NCBI GenBank assembly: GCA_044220545.1
Contig: JBGAQX010000009.1
Location: forward strand, 17,187 to 81,186
Reading direction: 5' to 3'
Length of the DNA stretch: 64,000 nucleotides
From: Fen-999 sp044220545
Lineage (GTDB): Bacteria > Pseudomonadota > Gammaproteobacteria > Burkholderiales > Rhodocyclaceae
Part shown: positions 7,847-17,174 of the stretch, in pieces
Layout of the letters: every line of letters begins with the position of its first letter
Numbering within the stretch: position 1 is the stretch's first letter
Program-made: the position numbers and the translations under genes
The notes under the pieces: generated by a model
Seen by the model: the letters and a program-made list of their open reading frames with translations, nothing else
What the model was told of the DNA's origin: nothing
Database searches by the model: none

Positions 7847-9370
7847 TCAGCCTGGATCGAGCGGCAAGAGCTTGCCCAGCACCGGCTTGATGGCGTTGCC
7901 AAAAGCCGTGCCCACCCGCGTCAGGCGTTGCCAGCGCGACTCGTCGATGTCGGTCGCGGCGCCGATGTGCAGCAGGCCCAGCAGCCGGCCCGTCAACAGC
8001 AGGGGCAGGCAGATGTAGGGAGTGGTCGGCGGCGTCGAGAAATGGTCGCAGACCGGGCCGTTGGCCGGGTCCCGGACCGCGTGCGCCTGTCCGCGCCGCA
8101 TTGCCCAGCAGCATTCGCCGGGGAAAGATTCGGGCAGACCGGGGCCATCGCCCCATCTGGCCACCGTGTTGAGTCGGCCGTCCGCTTCGTTCATGACCAG
8201 CAGCACGCCGCCCGTGCCCAGCGCCAGTTGCCCGCCCATGTAGGCTATGGTCCGGTAGGCCTCGCTGGTCGTGAGACTGTTCTGCAGCAGTTCCATGGCC
8301 TGGTTCAGGCCGGCCAGATCCTGGGCCTGCTCGCGCAGAGTGCTGGTGGCGGCCGCCAGTTGCGCATGCGACTCGACCAGCCGCTCCTTGGCGACCTTCT
8401 GGTCGGTGATGTCCTCCTGAATGGCCAGGAAGTGCGTGACAGTACCGTTGGCATCGATGATCGGCGTCACCGAAACCCGGTCCCAGTAGGCCTTGCCGCT
8501 TCGCCGCCGGTTATGGAATTCACCGAACCAGCCCTTGCCGGCCGAGATCGACTCCCACATCGCCGCGTAGCTGTCGTCGGGCGCGTCGCCCGCCTTGAGC
8601 ATGCGCGGCGTCTTGCCTCGCACGTCGTCCATGCTGTAGCCGGTCAGCTCGACGAACTTGGGATTGACGTACTCGAAGACGCCGTTGGCGTCGGTGATGA
8701 AGGTCGATACCGGGCTGCGCTCGATGGCCACCGAGAGTGTTCGAAGCTGGCTCTCGGCCTGCTGGTGAAACGCCAGTTCGCTCTTCAGTTGCTGGTTGGC
8801 CTGCAGGTATTCCTGGGTGCGGACGGCAAGATTCTCGTAGAGCTCACCCATGGCGCCGAGCAGCACTTCGTTGCTGTCGGCCACCTGGCTGATCGCGCGG
8901 TCGCGCGCCTCCCGCGGGCCGAGGCCCTTCTCCAGGGCGATGATCTCGTTGGCCATGCGCATGTCGGTGCCGAGAATGTGCTGGATCAACCAGCGCGACA
9001 GAAAGGTCAGGGTCCGGGTGGAGATCGTTTGCGCGCTTCGCTGGGCCAGCGCCGTGGCCCGTTCGACCTCCTGGATGAAGGAGGCGTGGGCTTGCTGGTG
9101 ACCGATCTGGAACTCGGCATCGACGCCATACTCCCGCATCAGGCCCTCTTCGGTCTTGAAATGGTAGTTGGTGTAGCTGGCCAGTTCATCGAGGACCTTT
9201 ACCAGCGCGGCCGGGTCGGCCTGTTCGGTATGCTGCCGGGCGAGCGCGTTGATCAGCGTCACCAGCTTCTTGTGCTGCTGGTCGACCTTGGCGATGCCGA
9301 CCCGGTACTTGCCGCTCCAGACGAATATGTCCGGTCGAGTTCTGTTCGTGTTCTGAAGTCGCTTGTTCAT
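7847..9370 (-). CDS. Bacteriohaemerythrin-PAS-GAF signalling protein
   Basis: 507 residues. The N-terminal haemerythrin domain (about 10-145) starts with 'VDQQHKKLV' and carries the iron-ligand pattern 'YTNYHFKTEE', 'GHQQAHASF' and 'WLIQHILGTD'. A coiled segment leads to a PAS/PAC domain ('FITDANGVFEYVNPKFVELT', about 205-320) and a C-terminal GAF-like domain. There is no kinase, GGDEF or methyl-accepting output, so it probably signals to a partner; the GGDEF/EAL protein encoded one base downstream is the obvious candidate. Haemerythrin domains bind O2 or NO at a di-iron site. The frame is open far upstream, but the ATG at 9370 begins just before the domain and follows AAGGTG. Confidence 0.88.
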   Translation of the reverse strand: MNKRLQNTNRTRPDIFVWSGKYRVGIAKVDQQHKKLVTLINALARQHTEQADPAALVKVLDELASYTNYHFKTEEGLMREYGVDAEFQIGHQQAHASFIQEVERATALAQRSAQTISTRTLTFLSRWLIQHILGTDMRMANEIIALEKGLGPREARDRAISQVADSNEVLLGAMGELYENLAVRTQEYLQANQQLKSELAFHQQAESQLRTLSVAIERSPVSTFITDANGVFEYVNPKFVELTGYSMDDVRGKTPRMLKAGDAPDDSYAAMWESISAGKGWFGEFHNRRRSGKAYWDRVSVTPIIDANGTVTHFLAIQEDITDQKVAKERLVESHAQLAAATSTLREQAQDLAGLNQAMELLQNSLTTSEAYRTIAYMGGQLALGTGGVLLVMNEADGRLNTVARWGDGPGLPESFPGECCWAMRRGQAHAVRDPANGPVCDHFSTPPTTPYICLPLLLTGRLLGLLHIGAATDIDESRWQRLTRVGTAFGNAIKPVLGKLLPLDPG

Positions 9371-9453
9371 GGTCACACCTTGCCCGCTTGTCTGTGCCGC
9401 GTCGTGGGCCGCAAGCGTGCACTGTACTGACAAAACCACCCCGTGAATCGGCC

Positions 9454-10011
9454 TTACGGTGTCCGCCACTTGATCGAGCAGCCCATGCTGGGAACCTGCT
9501 CGGCCGGGCCCCGACCCGTCAGGGCGACCTGCTTCATGGCCTCGAACAGGTCGCGGCGCGCATCCTCGGCGGCGGCCTCCTTGCGCGATGCGTCCAGCCG
9601 GCCGCGGTATTGCAGCTTCAGCTCCGCGTTGAAGCCGAAGAAATCGGGCGTGCACACGGCGCCATACGCCTTGGCGACCGCCTGCGTCTCGTCGAGCACG
9701 TAGGGGAACGGGAAGCTCAGCTCGCGGGCGACTTTCGCCATGTTGTCCCAGGAGTCTTCCGGATAGTCGGTGGGATCGTTGCTCATGATGGCGATGGAAT
9801 TCATGCCCAGTGCCCGCAGCTCCGTGGTGTCGCGGATCAGCCGGTGGATCACGGCCTTGACGTAGGGGCAATGGTTGCAGATGAACATCACCAGCAGGCC
9901 TTGCGGGCCGCGCGCCGAGGCGAGGCTGTGGTTCTTGCCGTCGACGCCGGGCAGATCGAAGTCGATGGCGGCCCGGCCGAAATCGCAGATGGGCGTGGTA
10001 GTGCTGACCAT
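9454..10011 (-). CDS. Thioredoxin-family (AhpC/TSA-like) protein
   Basis: A 185-residue thioredoxin-fold protein with the active-site-like motif CNHCPYV in the position of CxxC and 'PDFFGFN' after the cis-Pro region. This matches a widespread bacterial group of 'thioredoxin family proteins' whose substrate is not established; it has no signal peptide, so it should be cytoplasmic. An AGGAG sits six bases before the ATG at 10011. It lies upstream of the haemerythrin/GGDEF genes in the same direction with an 83-base gap and is divergent from rsmE. Confidence 0.82.
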   Translation of the reverse strand: MVSTTTPICDFGRAAIDFDLPGVDGKNHSLASARGPQGLLVMFICNHCPYVKAVIHRLIRDTTELRALGMNSIAIMSNDPTDYPEDSWDNMAKVARELSFPFPYVLDETQAVAKAYGAVCTPDFFGFNAELKLQYRGRLDASRKEAAAEDARRDLFEAMKQVALTGRGPAEQVPSMGCSIKWRTP

Positions 10012-10038
10012 GGACATCTCCTGTGAAATAATCCTTCG

Positions 10039-10767
10039 ATGATAGCTCGCTTTCATTGTCCGATTCCGCTGGCGCCCGGCGCCCAGGTCGAATTGCCCGA
10101 AGAGGCGGCGCACCACGCGACCAAGGTGCTGCGCCTGGCCGCCGGCGATGTGGTCAGCCTGTTCGATGGCCGCGGCGGTGAATGGCTTGGTCGCCTCGGT
10201 CGCGCCGGCAAGACCGTGACGGTGCGACTGGAAAGCTTCAATGCCGCCGACCGCGAGGCCCCCCTGGCGGTAACGCTGGTCCAGGGTCTGCCGGCGGCGG
10301 ACAAGATGGACTGGATCGTGCAAAAAGGCGTCGAACTTGGTGTCGCTGCCTTTCGGCCGGTCGCCGCGCGGCGCAGTGTGATTCGTTTGTCCGGCGAGCG
10401 CATGGAACGGCGGGTGGCCCACTGGCAGGCGGTGGCCATCTCGGCCTGCGAGCAGTGCGGGCGCAATCGCGTGCCCGGGGTGGCGGCGCTCGTTGATCTG
10501 CCTCAATTTCTCGGCGAGTCCGTGGCGCAGAATGGATTGCGCCTGGTGCTGGCGCCCGGTGCAACACAGCGTCTTGCCGAACTGCCCCCGCCGGATGGAC
10601 CGGTCACTTTGCTGGTCGGCCCGGAGGGCGGCTTCGAGGAGGGCGAGCTGGCGGCGGCGAAGTTCGCCGGATTCCGGCCAATCGCCCTGGGGCCGCGCGT
10701 GTTGCGCACGGAAACGGCGGGGTTGGCGGCGGTCGCGGCGCTGATGGCCTTGTGGGGCGATTTCTAG
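10039..10767 (+). CDS. rsmE: 16S rRNA m3U1498 methyltransferase RsmE
   Basis: A 242-residue SPOUT methyltransferase. The N-terminal PUA-like part contains 'AHHATKVLRL'; the knotted C-terminal domain contains 'LVGPEGGFEEGE' and 'ALGPRVLRTETAGLAA', the SAM-binding signature of RsmE. It methylates U1498 of 16S rRNA in the 30S subunit. Divergent from the thioredoxin-like gene, 27 bases apart; pap follows 34 bases downstream. Confidence 0.96.
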   Translation: MIARFHCPIPLAPGAQVELPEEAAHHATKVLRLAAGDVVSLFDGRGGEWLGRLGRAGKTVTVRLESFNAADREAPLAVTLVQGLPAADKMDWIVQKGVELGVAAFRPVAARRSVIRLSGERMERRVAHWQAVAISACEQCGRNRVPGVAALVDLPQFLGESVAQNGLRLVLAPGATQRLAELPPPDGPVTLLVGPEGGFEEGELAAAKFAGFRPIALGPRVLRTETAGLAAVAALMALWGDF

Positions 10768-10801
10768 CCCCTGTCGAGAGTAGTGGCGAGGAGAGGCGAG
10801 C

Positions 10802-12301
10802 ATGTTCGAATCGGCGGAGCTGGGTCACAGGATCGACAAGGAAACCTATCGCAAGGCCGTGCCGGAATTGCGCGCGGCCCTGCTCGATGCGCAGTACGAC
10901 CTCAAGGAGCAGAACAAGATGCCGGTCGTCGTGCTGGTCAGCGGCCAGGATGGCGCGGGCAAGGGCGAGACGATCAACATCCTCTACGAGTGGATGGACC
11001 CGCGCTTCATCTCGACCCTGGCCTTCTCGGCGCCGACCGACGAGGAACGCGAGCGGCCGGCGATGTGGCGCTACTGGCGCGCTCTGCCGCCCAAGGGCCG
11101 GGTCGGCATCTTCGCCGGCTCCTGGTACTCGGACCCGATCCACGACCGCATCGAGAACCTGTTGAGCAAGTTCGCGCTCGATCAGCGCATCGACCAGATC
11201 AACCGCTTCGAGGCCATGCTGGTCAACGAGGGCGCGCTGGTCCTCAAGTTCTGGTTCCACCTGACCAAGGAAGGCCAGCGCAATCGCCTGAAGGCGCTGG
11301 AAAAGGATCCGAAGACCGCGTGGCGCGTCACCAAATGGAATTGGGATCGCCTGAAGACCTACGACAAGCTGCAGGACGTCGCCGGCCACATGCTGCGCCT
11401 GACCAATACGCCCTGGGCGCCGTGGATCATCGTCGAGGGTACCGATGACCGCTACCGCTCCCTGACGGTCGGCCGGATTCTTCTCGACTCGCTCAAGCAA
11501 CGGCTCGCCGATACCGGCAAGCGGGCCACGCCGGTGGCGCCGCCGGTGCCGCCCAACATCGACGGTCGCGACGTGCTGTCGGAGCTTGAGCTGTCGCATC
11601 GGCTGACGAAGAAGGCCTACGAGAGCGAGTTGGCACAGTGGCAGGGGCGGCTATCGGAACTGGTGCGCCATCCGCGTTTCAAGGAGCGCTCGCTGATCTG
11701 CGTCTTCGAGGGCGCGGACGCGGCCGGCAAGGGGGGCAGCATCCGGCGCATCGGCGCGGCGATGGACGCGCGGCAATACCAGATCGTTCCGATCGCGGCG
11801 CCCACCGAGGAGGAGCGCGCGCAGCCCTATCTTTGGCGCTTCTGGCGGCACATGCCGCGCACCGGCCGGGTGACGATCTTCGACCGCTCCTGGTACGGCC
11901 GCGTGCTGGTCGAGCGGGTCGAGGGTTTCTGCGCCGAGGCCGACTGGCTGCGCGCCTACACCGAGATCAACGATTTCGAGCACGAACTGGCCGGCGCCGG
12001 CGCCATCGTCATCAAGTTCTGGCTCCAGATCAGCGCCGAGGAACAGTTGAAGCGCTTCAAAGAACGGGAAAAGATCGAATTCAAGCGCTTCAAGATCACC
12101 GACGAGGACTGGCGCAACCGGGAAAAGTGGGACGCCTACCACCAGGCCGTCTGCAACATGGTCGACCGCACCAGCACCGGCAACGCGCCCTGGACCCTGG
12201 TGGAAGCCAACGACAAGAACTACGCGCGGGTCAAGGTGCTGAGAACGGTCTGCGAGCGGCTGGAGGCGGCGCTGGCAAACAAGAAGAAGGCAGGTCGGTA
12301 G
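10802..12301 (+). CDS. pap: Polyphosphate:AMP phosphotransferase (tandem PPK2)
   Basis: 499 residues made of two PPK2 domains. The C-terminal domain has a full P-loop (FEGADAAGKGGS) and the Walker B/lid motif DRSWYGRVL. The N-terminal domain keeps GQDGAGKGE (48-56) but has 'AGSWYSDPI' where the Asp-Arg of the lid motif should be, so it is likely structural. This layout is that of class II PPK2 enzymes, which phosphorylate AMP to ADP with polyphosphate. A good ribosome-binding site (GAGGAG-like) precedes the ATG. It fits an organism that stores polyphosphate; the substrate is inferred from domain layout. Confidence 0.93.
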   Translation: MFESAELGHRIDKETYRKAVPELRAALLDAQYDLKEQNKMPVVVLVSGQDGAGKGETINILYEWMDPRFISTLAFSAPTDEERERPAMWRYWRALPPKGRVGIFAGSWYSDPIHDRIENLLSKFALDQRIDQINRFEAMLVNEGALVLKFWFHLTKEGQRNRLKALEKDPKTAWRVTKWNWDRLKTYDKLQDVAGHMLRLTNTPWAPWIIVEGTDDRYRSLTVGRILLDSLKQRLADTGKRATPVAPPVPPNIDGRDVLSELELSHRLTKKAYESELAQWQGRLSELVRHPRFKERSLICVFEGADAAGKGGSIRRIGAAMDARQYQIVPIAAPTEEERAQPYLWRFWRHMPRTGRVTIFDRSWYGRVLVERVEGFCAEADWLRAYTEINDFEHELAGAGAIVIKFWLQISAEEQLKRFKEREKIEFKRFKITDEDWRNREKWDAYHQAVCNMVDRTSTGNAPWTLVEANDKNYARVKVLRTVCERLEAALANKKKAGR

Positions 12302-12403
12302 TTCGGTGGCGCGGAAGCCCTGGTCTTGGCGCCCGGCCCCGCTCTGGAACGCGCTGCCGGCAAAAGCAGCTATGATTTGCGCATGCCACCCGCCGACAAA
12401 GCC

Positions 12404-13756
12404 ATGACCAACACCGAGCCCAAGCTAAGCCACGAAATCGATGCCCGCCTGGTCGCCTGGGTGCGGCAGGCGGCGCCGTATATCCACGCCTTCCGCGGCA
12501 AGACCTTCGTCATCGCCTTCGGCGGCGAGGTGCTGCAAACCGAGGCGGCACAGGCGCTGATTCACGACGTCGCCCTGCTCGACAGCATGGGCATCCATCT
12601 GGTGCTGGTCCATGGTGCGCGGCCGCAGATCGATGCGGAAATGCAGGCGCGCAACCTGACGCCGCGCTTCCACAACGGCTTGCGCGTCACCGACGCCGAT
12701 GCGCTCGAATGCGTCAAGCGCGCCATGGGTGTCTTGCGCATCGAGATCGAGGCCATGCTGTCGCAGGGTTTGCCCAACACGCCGCTGGCCGGCGGCTTTC
12801 TGCGCGTCACCGGCGGCAACTTCATCACCGGCCGGCCGGTCGGCGTGGTCGACGGCGTCGACCTGCAATGGACCGGTGCCGTGCGCAAGGTGGTGGGCGA
12901 GGAGATCCAGGCCGACCTGGGCCAGGAGAACGTGGTGCTGATCACGCCGATCGGCGCCTCGCCGACCGGCGAAATATTCAATCTGGCCTGGGAAGAGGTC
13001 GCGGAAGCCGTCGCCACCGAACTGCGGGCCGACAAGTTGATCTACCTGTGCGCCGCCGCCGGCCTGGCCGACAAGAAGGGTCAACTGCTGGACGCCCTGA
13101 CGGTGGACGAGGCGGAGACCCTGCTGGACAAGAAGGTCGAGCAGGCGCCCGACGTGGCGCGGGCCCTGCCCGGGGCGGTGCGCGCCTGCCGGTCCGGCGT
13201 CGGGCGCGTGCATTTCCTCGACTACCGCAGCGACGGCGCGATGCTGATGGAGTTCTTCACCCGCGAGGGAGTCGGCACGGTGCTGACCAGCGCGCCGCTG
13301 GCCCGGCTGCGCGAGGCGACGCACCTCGACGTGGGCGGCATCCTGGCCCTGATCGCGCCGTTGGAAGCCGACGGCACCCTGGTCCGGCGCGGCCGCGAGC
13401 GGCTGGAAATGGAGATCACGCGCTTCTCGGTGCTCGATCTCGATGGCGTCATTGTCGGCTGCGCCGCGCTCTATCCGTTCACCGGCGCCAAGGGCGAACC
13501 ACGCTCCGCCGAGCTGGCCTGCCTGGCCGTGATGCCCGAGTATCGGCGCGCCGGTTACGGCGACCAGTTGCGTCGCCACATCGAGGCGCGCGCGGCGAAG
13601 ATGAAGCTGAAGCGCCTGTTTGTCCTCACCACGCGGACCGGCCACTGGTTCATCGAACGCGGCTTCGTCGAGGCGGCGGTGGATGCCCTGCCGGCGGCCA
13701 AGCGCGAGTTCTACAACTATCAACGGCGCTCCAAGGTGCTCATCAGGACGCTGTGA
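12404..13756 (+). CDS. argA: Amino-acid N-acetyltransferase (N-acetylglutamate synthase)
   Basis: First step of arginine synthesis, glutamate to N-acetylglutamate. The N-terminal amino-acid-kinase fold ('VHGARPQID', 'LAGGFLRVTGGNF') is followed by a GNAT domain with the acetyl-CoA site 'LAVMPEYRRAGYGDQL'. This two-domain layout is the classical ArgA. In-frame ATGs occur at 12326, 12383 and 12404, none with a clear ribosome-binding site. A TATGAT box at 12371-12376, if a -10 element, would start transcription near 12383 and favours 12404, used here; 12383 remains possible. The enzyme is usually feedback inhibited by arginine. Confidence 0.95.
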   Translation: MTNTEPKLSHEIDARLVAWVRQAAPYIHAFRGKTFVIAFGGEVLQTEAAQALIHDVALLDSMGIHLVLVHGARPQIDAEMQARNLTPRFHNGLRVTDADALECVKRAMGVLRIEIEAMLSQGLPNTPLAGGFLRVTGGNFITGRPVGVVDGVDLQWTGAVRKVVGEEIQADLGQENVVLITPIGASPTGEIFNLAWEEVAEAVATELRADKLIYLCAAAGLADKKGQLLDALTVDEAETLLDKKVEQAPDVARALPGAVRACRSGVGRVHFLDYRSDGAMLMEFFTREGVGTVLTSAPLARLREATHLDVGGILALIAPLEADGTLVRRGRERLEMEITRFSVLDLDGVIVGCAALYPFTGAKGEPRSAELACLAVMPEYRRAGYGDQLRRHIEARAAKMKLKRLFVLTTRTGHWFIERGFVEAAVDALPAAKREFYNYQRRSKVLIRTL

Positions 13757-13819
13757 CAGTGGCCGTGGCGAAGACGAATTGACTACAATGTTTTCCTTTT
13801 GACCCCGGAGAAAAGACCT

Positions 13820-14092
13820 ATGGCCCGCATGGTGAATTGCGTCAAGCTTGGCCGCGAGTCGGAAGGCATGGATTTCCCGCCCATGCCCGGCGAACTCGGC
13901 AAGCGCCTGTTCGAAAATGTATCCAAGGAAGCCTGGCAGCAGTGGATCCGCCACCAGACGATGCTGATCAACGAGAACCGGCTCAACCTGGCGGACCAGC
14001 GGGCGCGGCAGTATCTCGCCGAACAGGTGGAAAAGCATTTCTTCGGCGAGGGAGCGGCGGCCGTTTCCGGCTACGTGCCGCCCAGGTCCTGA
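13820..14092 (+). CDS. yggX: YggX, probable Fe(II)/Fe-S trafficking protein
   Basis: A 90-residue protein matching YggX along its whole length: the N-terminal conserved Cys ('MVNCVKLGRESEG'), 'PGELGKRLFENVSKEAWQQW', 'HQTMLINENRLNL' and the C-terminal 'GYVP'. The family protects Fe-S enzymes from oxidants and may carry iron. GGAG lies eight bases before the ATG at 13820; a weak TTG seven codons upstream is not needed. A strong hairpin terminator follows at 14117-14152. Confidence 0.95.
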   Translation: MARMVNCVKLGRESEGMDFPPMPGELGKRLFENVSKEAWQQWIRHQTMLINENRLNLADQRARQYLAEQVEKHFFGEGAAAVSGYVPPRS

Positions 14093-14116
14093 ACGGCCGG
14101 GGCTACCCGACGGAAG

Positions 14117-14152
14117 CAGAAAAAAGGGCCGCGTCAGCGGCCCTTTTTTCTG
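14117..14152. terminator. Bidirectional intrinsic terminator between yggX and phoU
   Basis: A perfect 16-bp stem with loop GTCA: the core GGGCCGC/GCGGCCC is flanked by six A on the left and six T on the right, so it can act for both convergent genes. Confidence 0.93.
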
Positions 14153-14171
14153 GCGTGCTGTCGGGTGATGG

Positions 14172-14870
14172 CTAGCGGGCGATCTCCTGCTCGATCGCCT
14201 CGATGCCGATGTGGCGGACATCGCGACCCTTGGCCATGTAGACGACGTATTCGGACAGGTTCTTGGCATGGTCGCCGATCCGCTCGATGGACTTGGCGAT
14301 GAACAAGACGTCCAGGGACGACGAAATGGTGCGGGGGTCCTCCATCATGAACGTGATCAGCTGGCGCATGATGGCTTTGAACTCGGCGTCGACATCCTTG
14401 TCCTGACGGGCGATGTCCACGGCCGCCGTCACGTCGACCCGGGCAAAGGCATCGAGCGCCCGGCGCAGCATGTCCAACGCCAGCGACGCGACGTGCTGGA
14501 GCGGCACGCGGGCCTTGAAGGGCGTGTCGGAACTATTCAGGGCGCGGACCTTCTTGGCGATCTTCTTGGCTTCGTCGCCAATGCGCTCCAGGTCGGTGAT
14601 GGTCTTGATGACCATCATCACGGTGCGCAGGTCCGACGCGGCGGGCTGCCGGCGGGCGATGAGGTGCGTGCAGGCCTCGTCCAGTTCGACTTCGTGGCGA
14701 TTGACGTCGTGGTCCTGGTCGATGACCCGGTCGGCCAGGGCCAGATCGCCGTGCTCCAGCGCGGCCATGGCATCGACGATCTGTTTTTCGACCAAGCCAC
14801 CCATTTGCAGCACCTTGGTGTGGATGTTGGTCAGGTCGATGTCGAATTGCTTGGCGATATGCTCGTTCAT
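14172..14870 (-). CDS. phoU: Phosphate-signalling protein PhoU
   Basis: 232 residues, all helical, with the two PhoU repeats: each has the metal-binding E/D-xxx-D pattern seen here as 'TDLERIGDEAKKIA' and 'KSIERIGDHAKNL'. PhoU links the Pst transporter to PhoR and restrains phosphate uptake and the Pho regulon. It stands alone here, without pst or phoBR beside it; a functional link to pap nearby is only suggestive. It converges on yggX across a shared terminator. Confidence 0.95.
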   Translation of the reverse strand: MNEHIAKQFDIDLTNIHTKVLQMGGLVEKQIVDAMAALEHGDLALADRVIDQDHDVNRHEVELDEACTHLIARRQPAASDLRTVMMVIKTITDLERIGDEAKKIAKKVRALNSSDTPFKARVPLQHVASLALDMLRRALDAFARVDVTAAVDIARQDKDVDAEFKAIMRQLITFMMEDPRTISSSLDVLFIAKSIERIGDHAKNLSEYVVYMAKGRDVRHIGIEAIEQEIAR

Positions 14871-14955
14871 GATTCCTGTTGTTTCCCCTCGGCGTGACGC
14901 GCCAGTCTAGATGGCAAAGATGACGGAATTGTTGCAGTGTCCGGGGCGGACGCGA

Positions 14956-15627
14956 TCAGCGCTTCATGGTTTTGACGCCGTCGGGCGTCGCCAGCAGCAG
15001 CACGTCGGCGCCCCGGCGGGCAAACAGGCCGTTGGTGACGACACCGACGATCTGGTTGATCGCCGTTTCCAGCCCGGCCGGATCGGTGATCGCCAGGCCG
15101 TGCACGTCGAGTATCAAATTGCCGTTGTCGGTGACGAAGCCGTCACGCAGTTTCGGCTGGCCGCCGAGGATTTCGAGTTCGCGGGCGACATGGGCGCGGG
15201 CCATCGGGATGACCTCCACCGGCAGCGGGAACTTGCCCATCGTGGCGACCAGCTTGCTCTGGTCGCAGACGCAGACGAAAGTATCCGCCACCGCCGCGAC
15301 GATCTTTTCGCGGGTCAGGGCGCCGCCGCCGCCCTTGATCATGTCCAGCCCGGCGGTGATTTCGTCGGCGCCGTCCACGTACACGGGCATCCGGCTGACG
15401 TCGTTCAGGTCGAGTACCTTGATGCCGTGGCCTTCCAGGCGCTTGCGGGTCGCCTCCGAGCTGGCCACGGTGGCGGCGATGCGATCCTTGATCGCGGCAA
15501 GTTCGTCGATGAACAGGTTGGCGGTCGAGCCGGTGCCGACGCCGATGATGCTTCCGGCGGGCACGTTGGCCGCCACATAGTCGCGGGCGGCGCGTGCCAC
15601 CGCCTGCTTGAGTTCGTCCTGGGTCAT
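14956..15627 (-). CDS. rpiA: Ribose-5-phosphate isomerase A
   Basis: 223 residues with the RpiA motifs 'GVGTGSTANLFID', 'VDGADEI' and 'KGGGGALTREKI' (catalytic Asp, Glu and Lys). It interconverts ribose-5-phosphate and ribulose-5-phosphate, in both the pentose phosphate pathway and the regenerative phase of the Calvin cycle, so it supports the RuBisCO locus metabolically. It lies 85 bases upstream of phoU in the same direction and is preceded by the lpdA terminator. Confidence 0.97.
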   Translation of the reverse strand: MTQDELKQAVARAARDYVAANVPAGSIIGVGTGSTANLFIDELAAIKDRIAATVASSEATRKRLEGHGIKVLDLNDVSRMPVYVDGADEITAGLDMIKGGGGALTREKIVAAVADTFVCVCDQSKLVATMGKFPLPVEVIPMARAHVARELEILGGQPKLRDGFVTDNGNLILDVHGLAITDPAGLETAINQIVGVVTNGLFARRGADVLLLATPDGVKTMKR

Positions 15628-15641
15628 GGGTGCTGTCTCCG

Positions 15642-15666
15642 AAAAAAATGCCCGGTCGAGCCGGGC
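15642..15666 (-). terminator. Intrinsic terminator after lpdA
   Basis: On the minus strand GCCCGG-CTCGA-CCGGGC is followed by A and seven T residues. It closes the aceE-aceF-lpdA operon 38 bases after the lpdA stop. Confidence 0.9.
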
Positions 15667-15704
15667 TTATCTGTTGAATGCGGCGTCAGTATAGCGATTT
15701 CCCG

Positions 15705-17174
15705 CTACTTCTTTCGACTCGGCGGCAAGTCGGTGCAGGTGCCGTGCGCGACTTCGGCCGCCAAGCCGATCGTCTCGCCCAGCGTCGGGTGGGGGTGGAT
15801 GGTCTTGCCGATATCGACCGCGTCGGCGCCCATTTCTATCGCCAGGGCCACTTCGCCGATCATGTCGCCGGCGTTGGCGCCGACGATGCCGCCGCCGACG
15901 ACGCGGTGGCTCTCCTCGTCGAAGATCAGCTTGGTGAAGCCGTGCTCGGCGCCGTTGGCGATGGCGCGGCCCGAGGCCGCCCACGGGAACTTGGCGACGC
16001 TGACCTTGCGCCCGGCCTTCTTCGCCTCGTCTTCGCCAAGCCCGACCCAGGCGACTTCGGGGTGGGTATAGGCGACGCCGGGGATCACGCGGGCGTCGAA
16101 GTGGCTCTTCTGCCCGGCGGCCGCTTCGGCGGCGACGTGCGCCTCGTGCACCGCCTTGTGCGCCAGCATGGGCTGGCCGACGACGTCGCCGATGGCGAAG
16201 ATGTGCGGCACGTTGGTGCGCATCTGCGAATCCACCGGGATGAAGCCCCGCTCGGTAACAGCCACGCCCGCCTTGTCGGCACCGATCTTGCGGCCGTTCG
16301 GCGCGCGCCCCGCCGCTTGCAGCACCAGGTCGTAGCGTTGCGCCTCGGCGGGTGCCCCCATTTCACCGTCCGTGCCTTCGAACTTGACCCAGATGCCGTC
16401 GTCTTTCGCTTCCGCCGCCGCCGTCTTGGTCTTCAGCATGATCCTGTTGAAGCGGTGGCTGTTGTGCTTCTGCCAGACCTTGACCAGGTCGCGATCGGGC
16501 CCCTGCATCAGGCTGTCGAGCATTTCGACCACGTCGACGCGGGCGCCCAGCGTCGAATAGACGGTGGCCATCTCCAGGCCGATGATGCCGCCGCCGATGA
16601 CCAGCATGCGCTTGGGCAACTTATTGTCGAACGCGCGCAATTCCAGCGCGCCGGTGGAGTCCACTATGCGCGGGTCTCGGGGCAGGAAGGGCAGGTGAAC
16701 CGCCTGGGATCCGGCGGCGATGACGCATTGCTTGAAGCGGATCACGGTGGTCTTGCCGGTCTTTTCCTGGGCGTCGCCGGTGGTCTCTTCGACCTCCAGG
16801 CGATGCGGATCGAGAAAGTGGCCGAATCCGCGCACCGTGCGCACCTTGCGTGCCTTGGCCATGCTGGTCAGCCCGCTGGTCAGCTTGTGGACGACCTTGG
16901 CTTTGTGCGCGCGCAGTTTCTCGAGGTCCACGCTCGGTGCGACGAAGCTCACGCCCAGGTCGGCCGCGTGGGCCGCCTCGTCCATCACCGCGGCGACATG
17001 CAGCAGCGCCTTGGACGGAATGCAGCCGACATTGAGACAGACCCCGCCCAGGGTTGCGTAGCGTTCGACGATGACGGTGTCGAGGCCCAGGTCGGCGGCG
17101 CGGAAGGCTGCCGAATAGCCACCCGGGCCGGCGCCGAGGACCAGCAGGTCGCACTCCATGTCTGTCGTGCTCAT
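15705..17174 (-). CDS. lpdA: Dihydrolipoyl dehydrogenase (E3)
   Basis: 489 residues. FAD-binding GAGPGGYSAA, redox disulphide CLNVGC (Cys46 and Cys51), an NAD-binding GGGIIGLEMA and the C-terminal His-Glu region 'IHPHPTLGET' of the partner subunit's active site. It re-oxidises dihydrolipoamide on E2 and reduces NAD+. Its start overlaps the aceF stop by four bases, so it is the third gene of the pyruvate dehydrogenase operon. Unlike many betaproteobacterial E3 proteins it has no N-terminal lipoyl domain. Confidence 0.97.
   Translation of the reverse strand: MSTTDMECDLLVLGAGPGGYSAAFRAADLGLDTVIVERYATLGGVCLNVGCIPSKALLHVAAVMDEAAHAADLGVSFVAPSVDLEKLRAHKAKVVHKLTSGLTSMAKARKVRTVRGFGHFLDPHRLEVEETTGDAQEKTGKTTVIRFKQCVIAAGSQAVHLPFLPRDPRIVDSTGALELRAFDNKLPKRMLVIGGGIIGLEMATVYSTLGARVDVVEMLDSLMQGPDRDLVKVWQKHNSHRFNRIMLKTKTAAAEAKDDGIWVKFEGTDGEMGAPAEAQRYDLVLQAAGRAPNGRKIGADKAGVAVTERGFIPVDSQMRTNVPHIFAIGDVVGQPMLAHKAVHEAHVAAEAAAGQKSHFDARVIPGVAYTHPEVAWVGLGEDEAKKAGRKVSVAKFPWAASGRAIANGAEHGFTKLIFDEESHRVVGGGIVGANAGDMIGEVALAIEMGADAVDIGKTIHPHPTLGETIGLAAEVAHGTCTDLPPSRKK

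Noticed and set aside
10802..12301. Degenerate N-terminal PPK2 domain of Pap as damage
   Set aside because: Loss of the Asp-Arg pair in the first domain is the normal state of tandem PPK2 class II enzymes.
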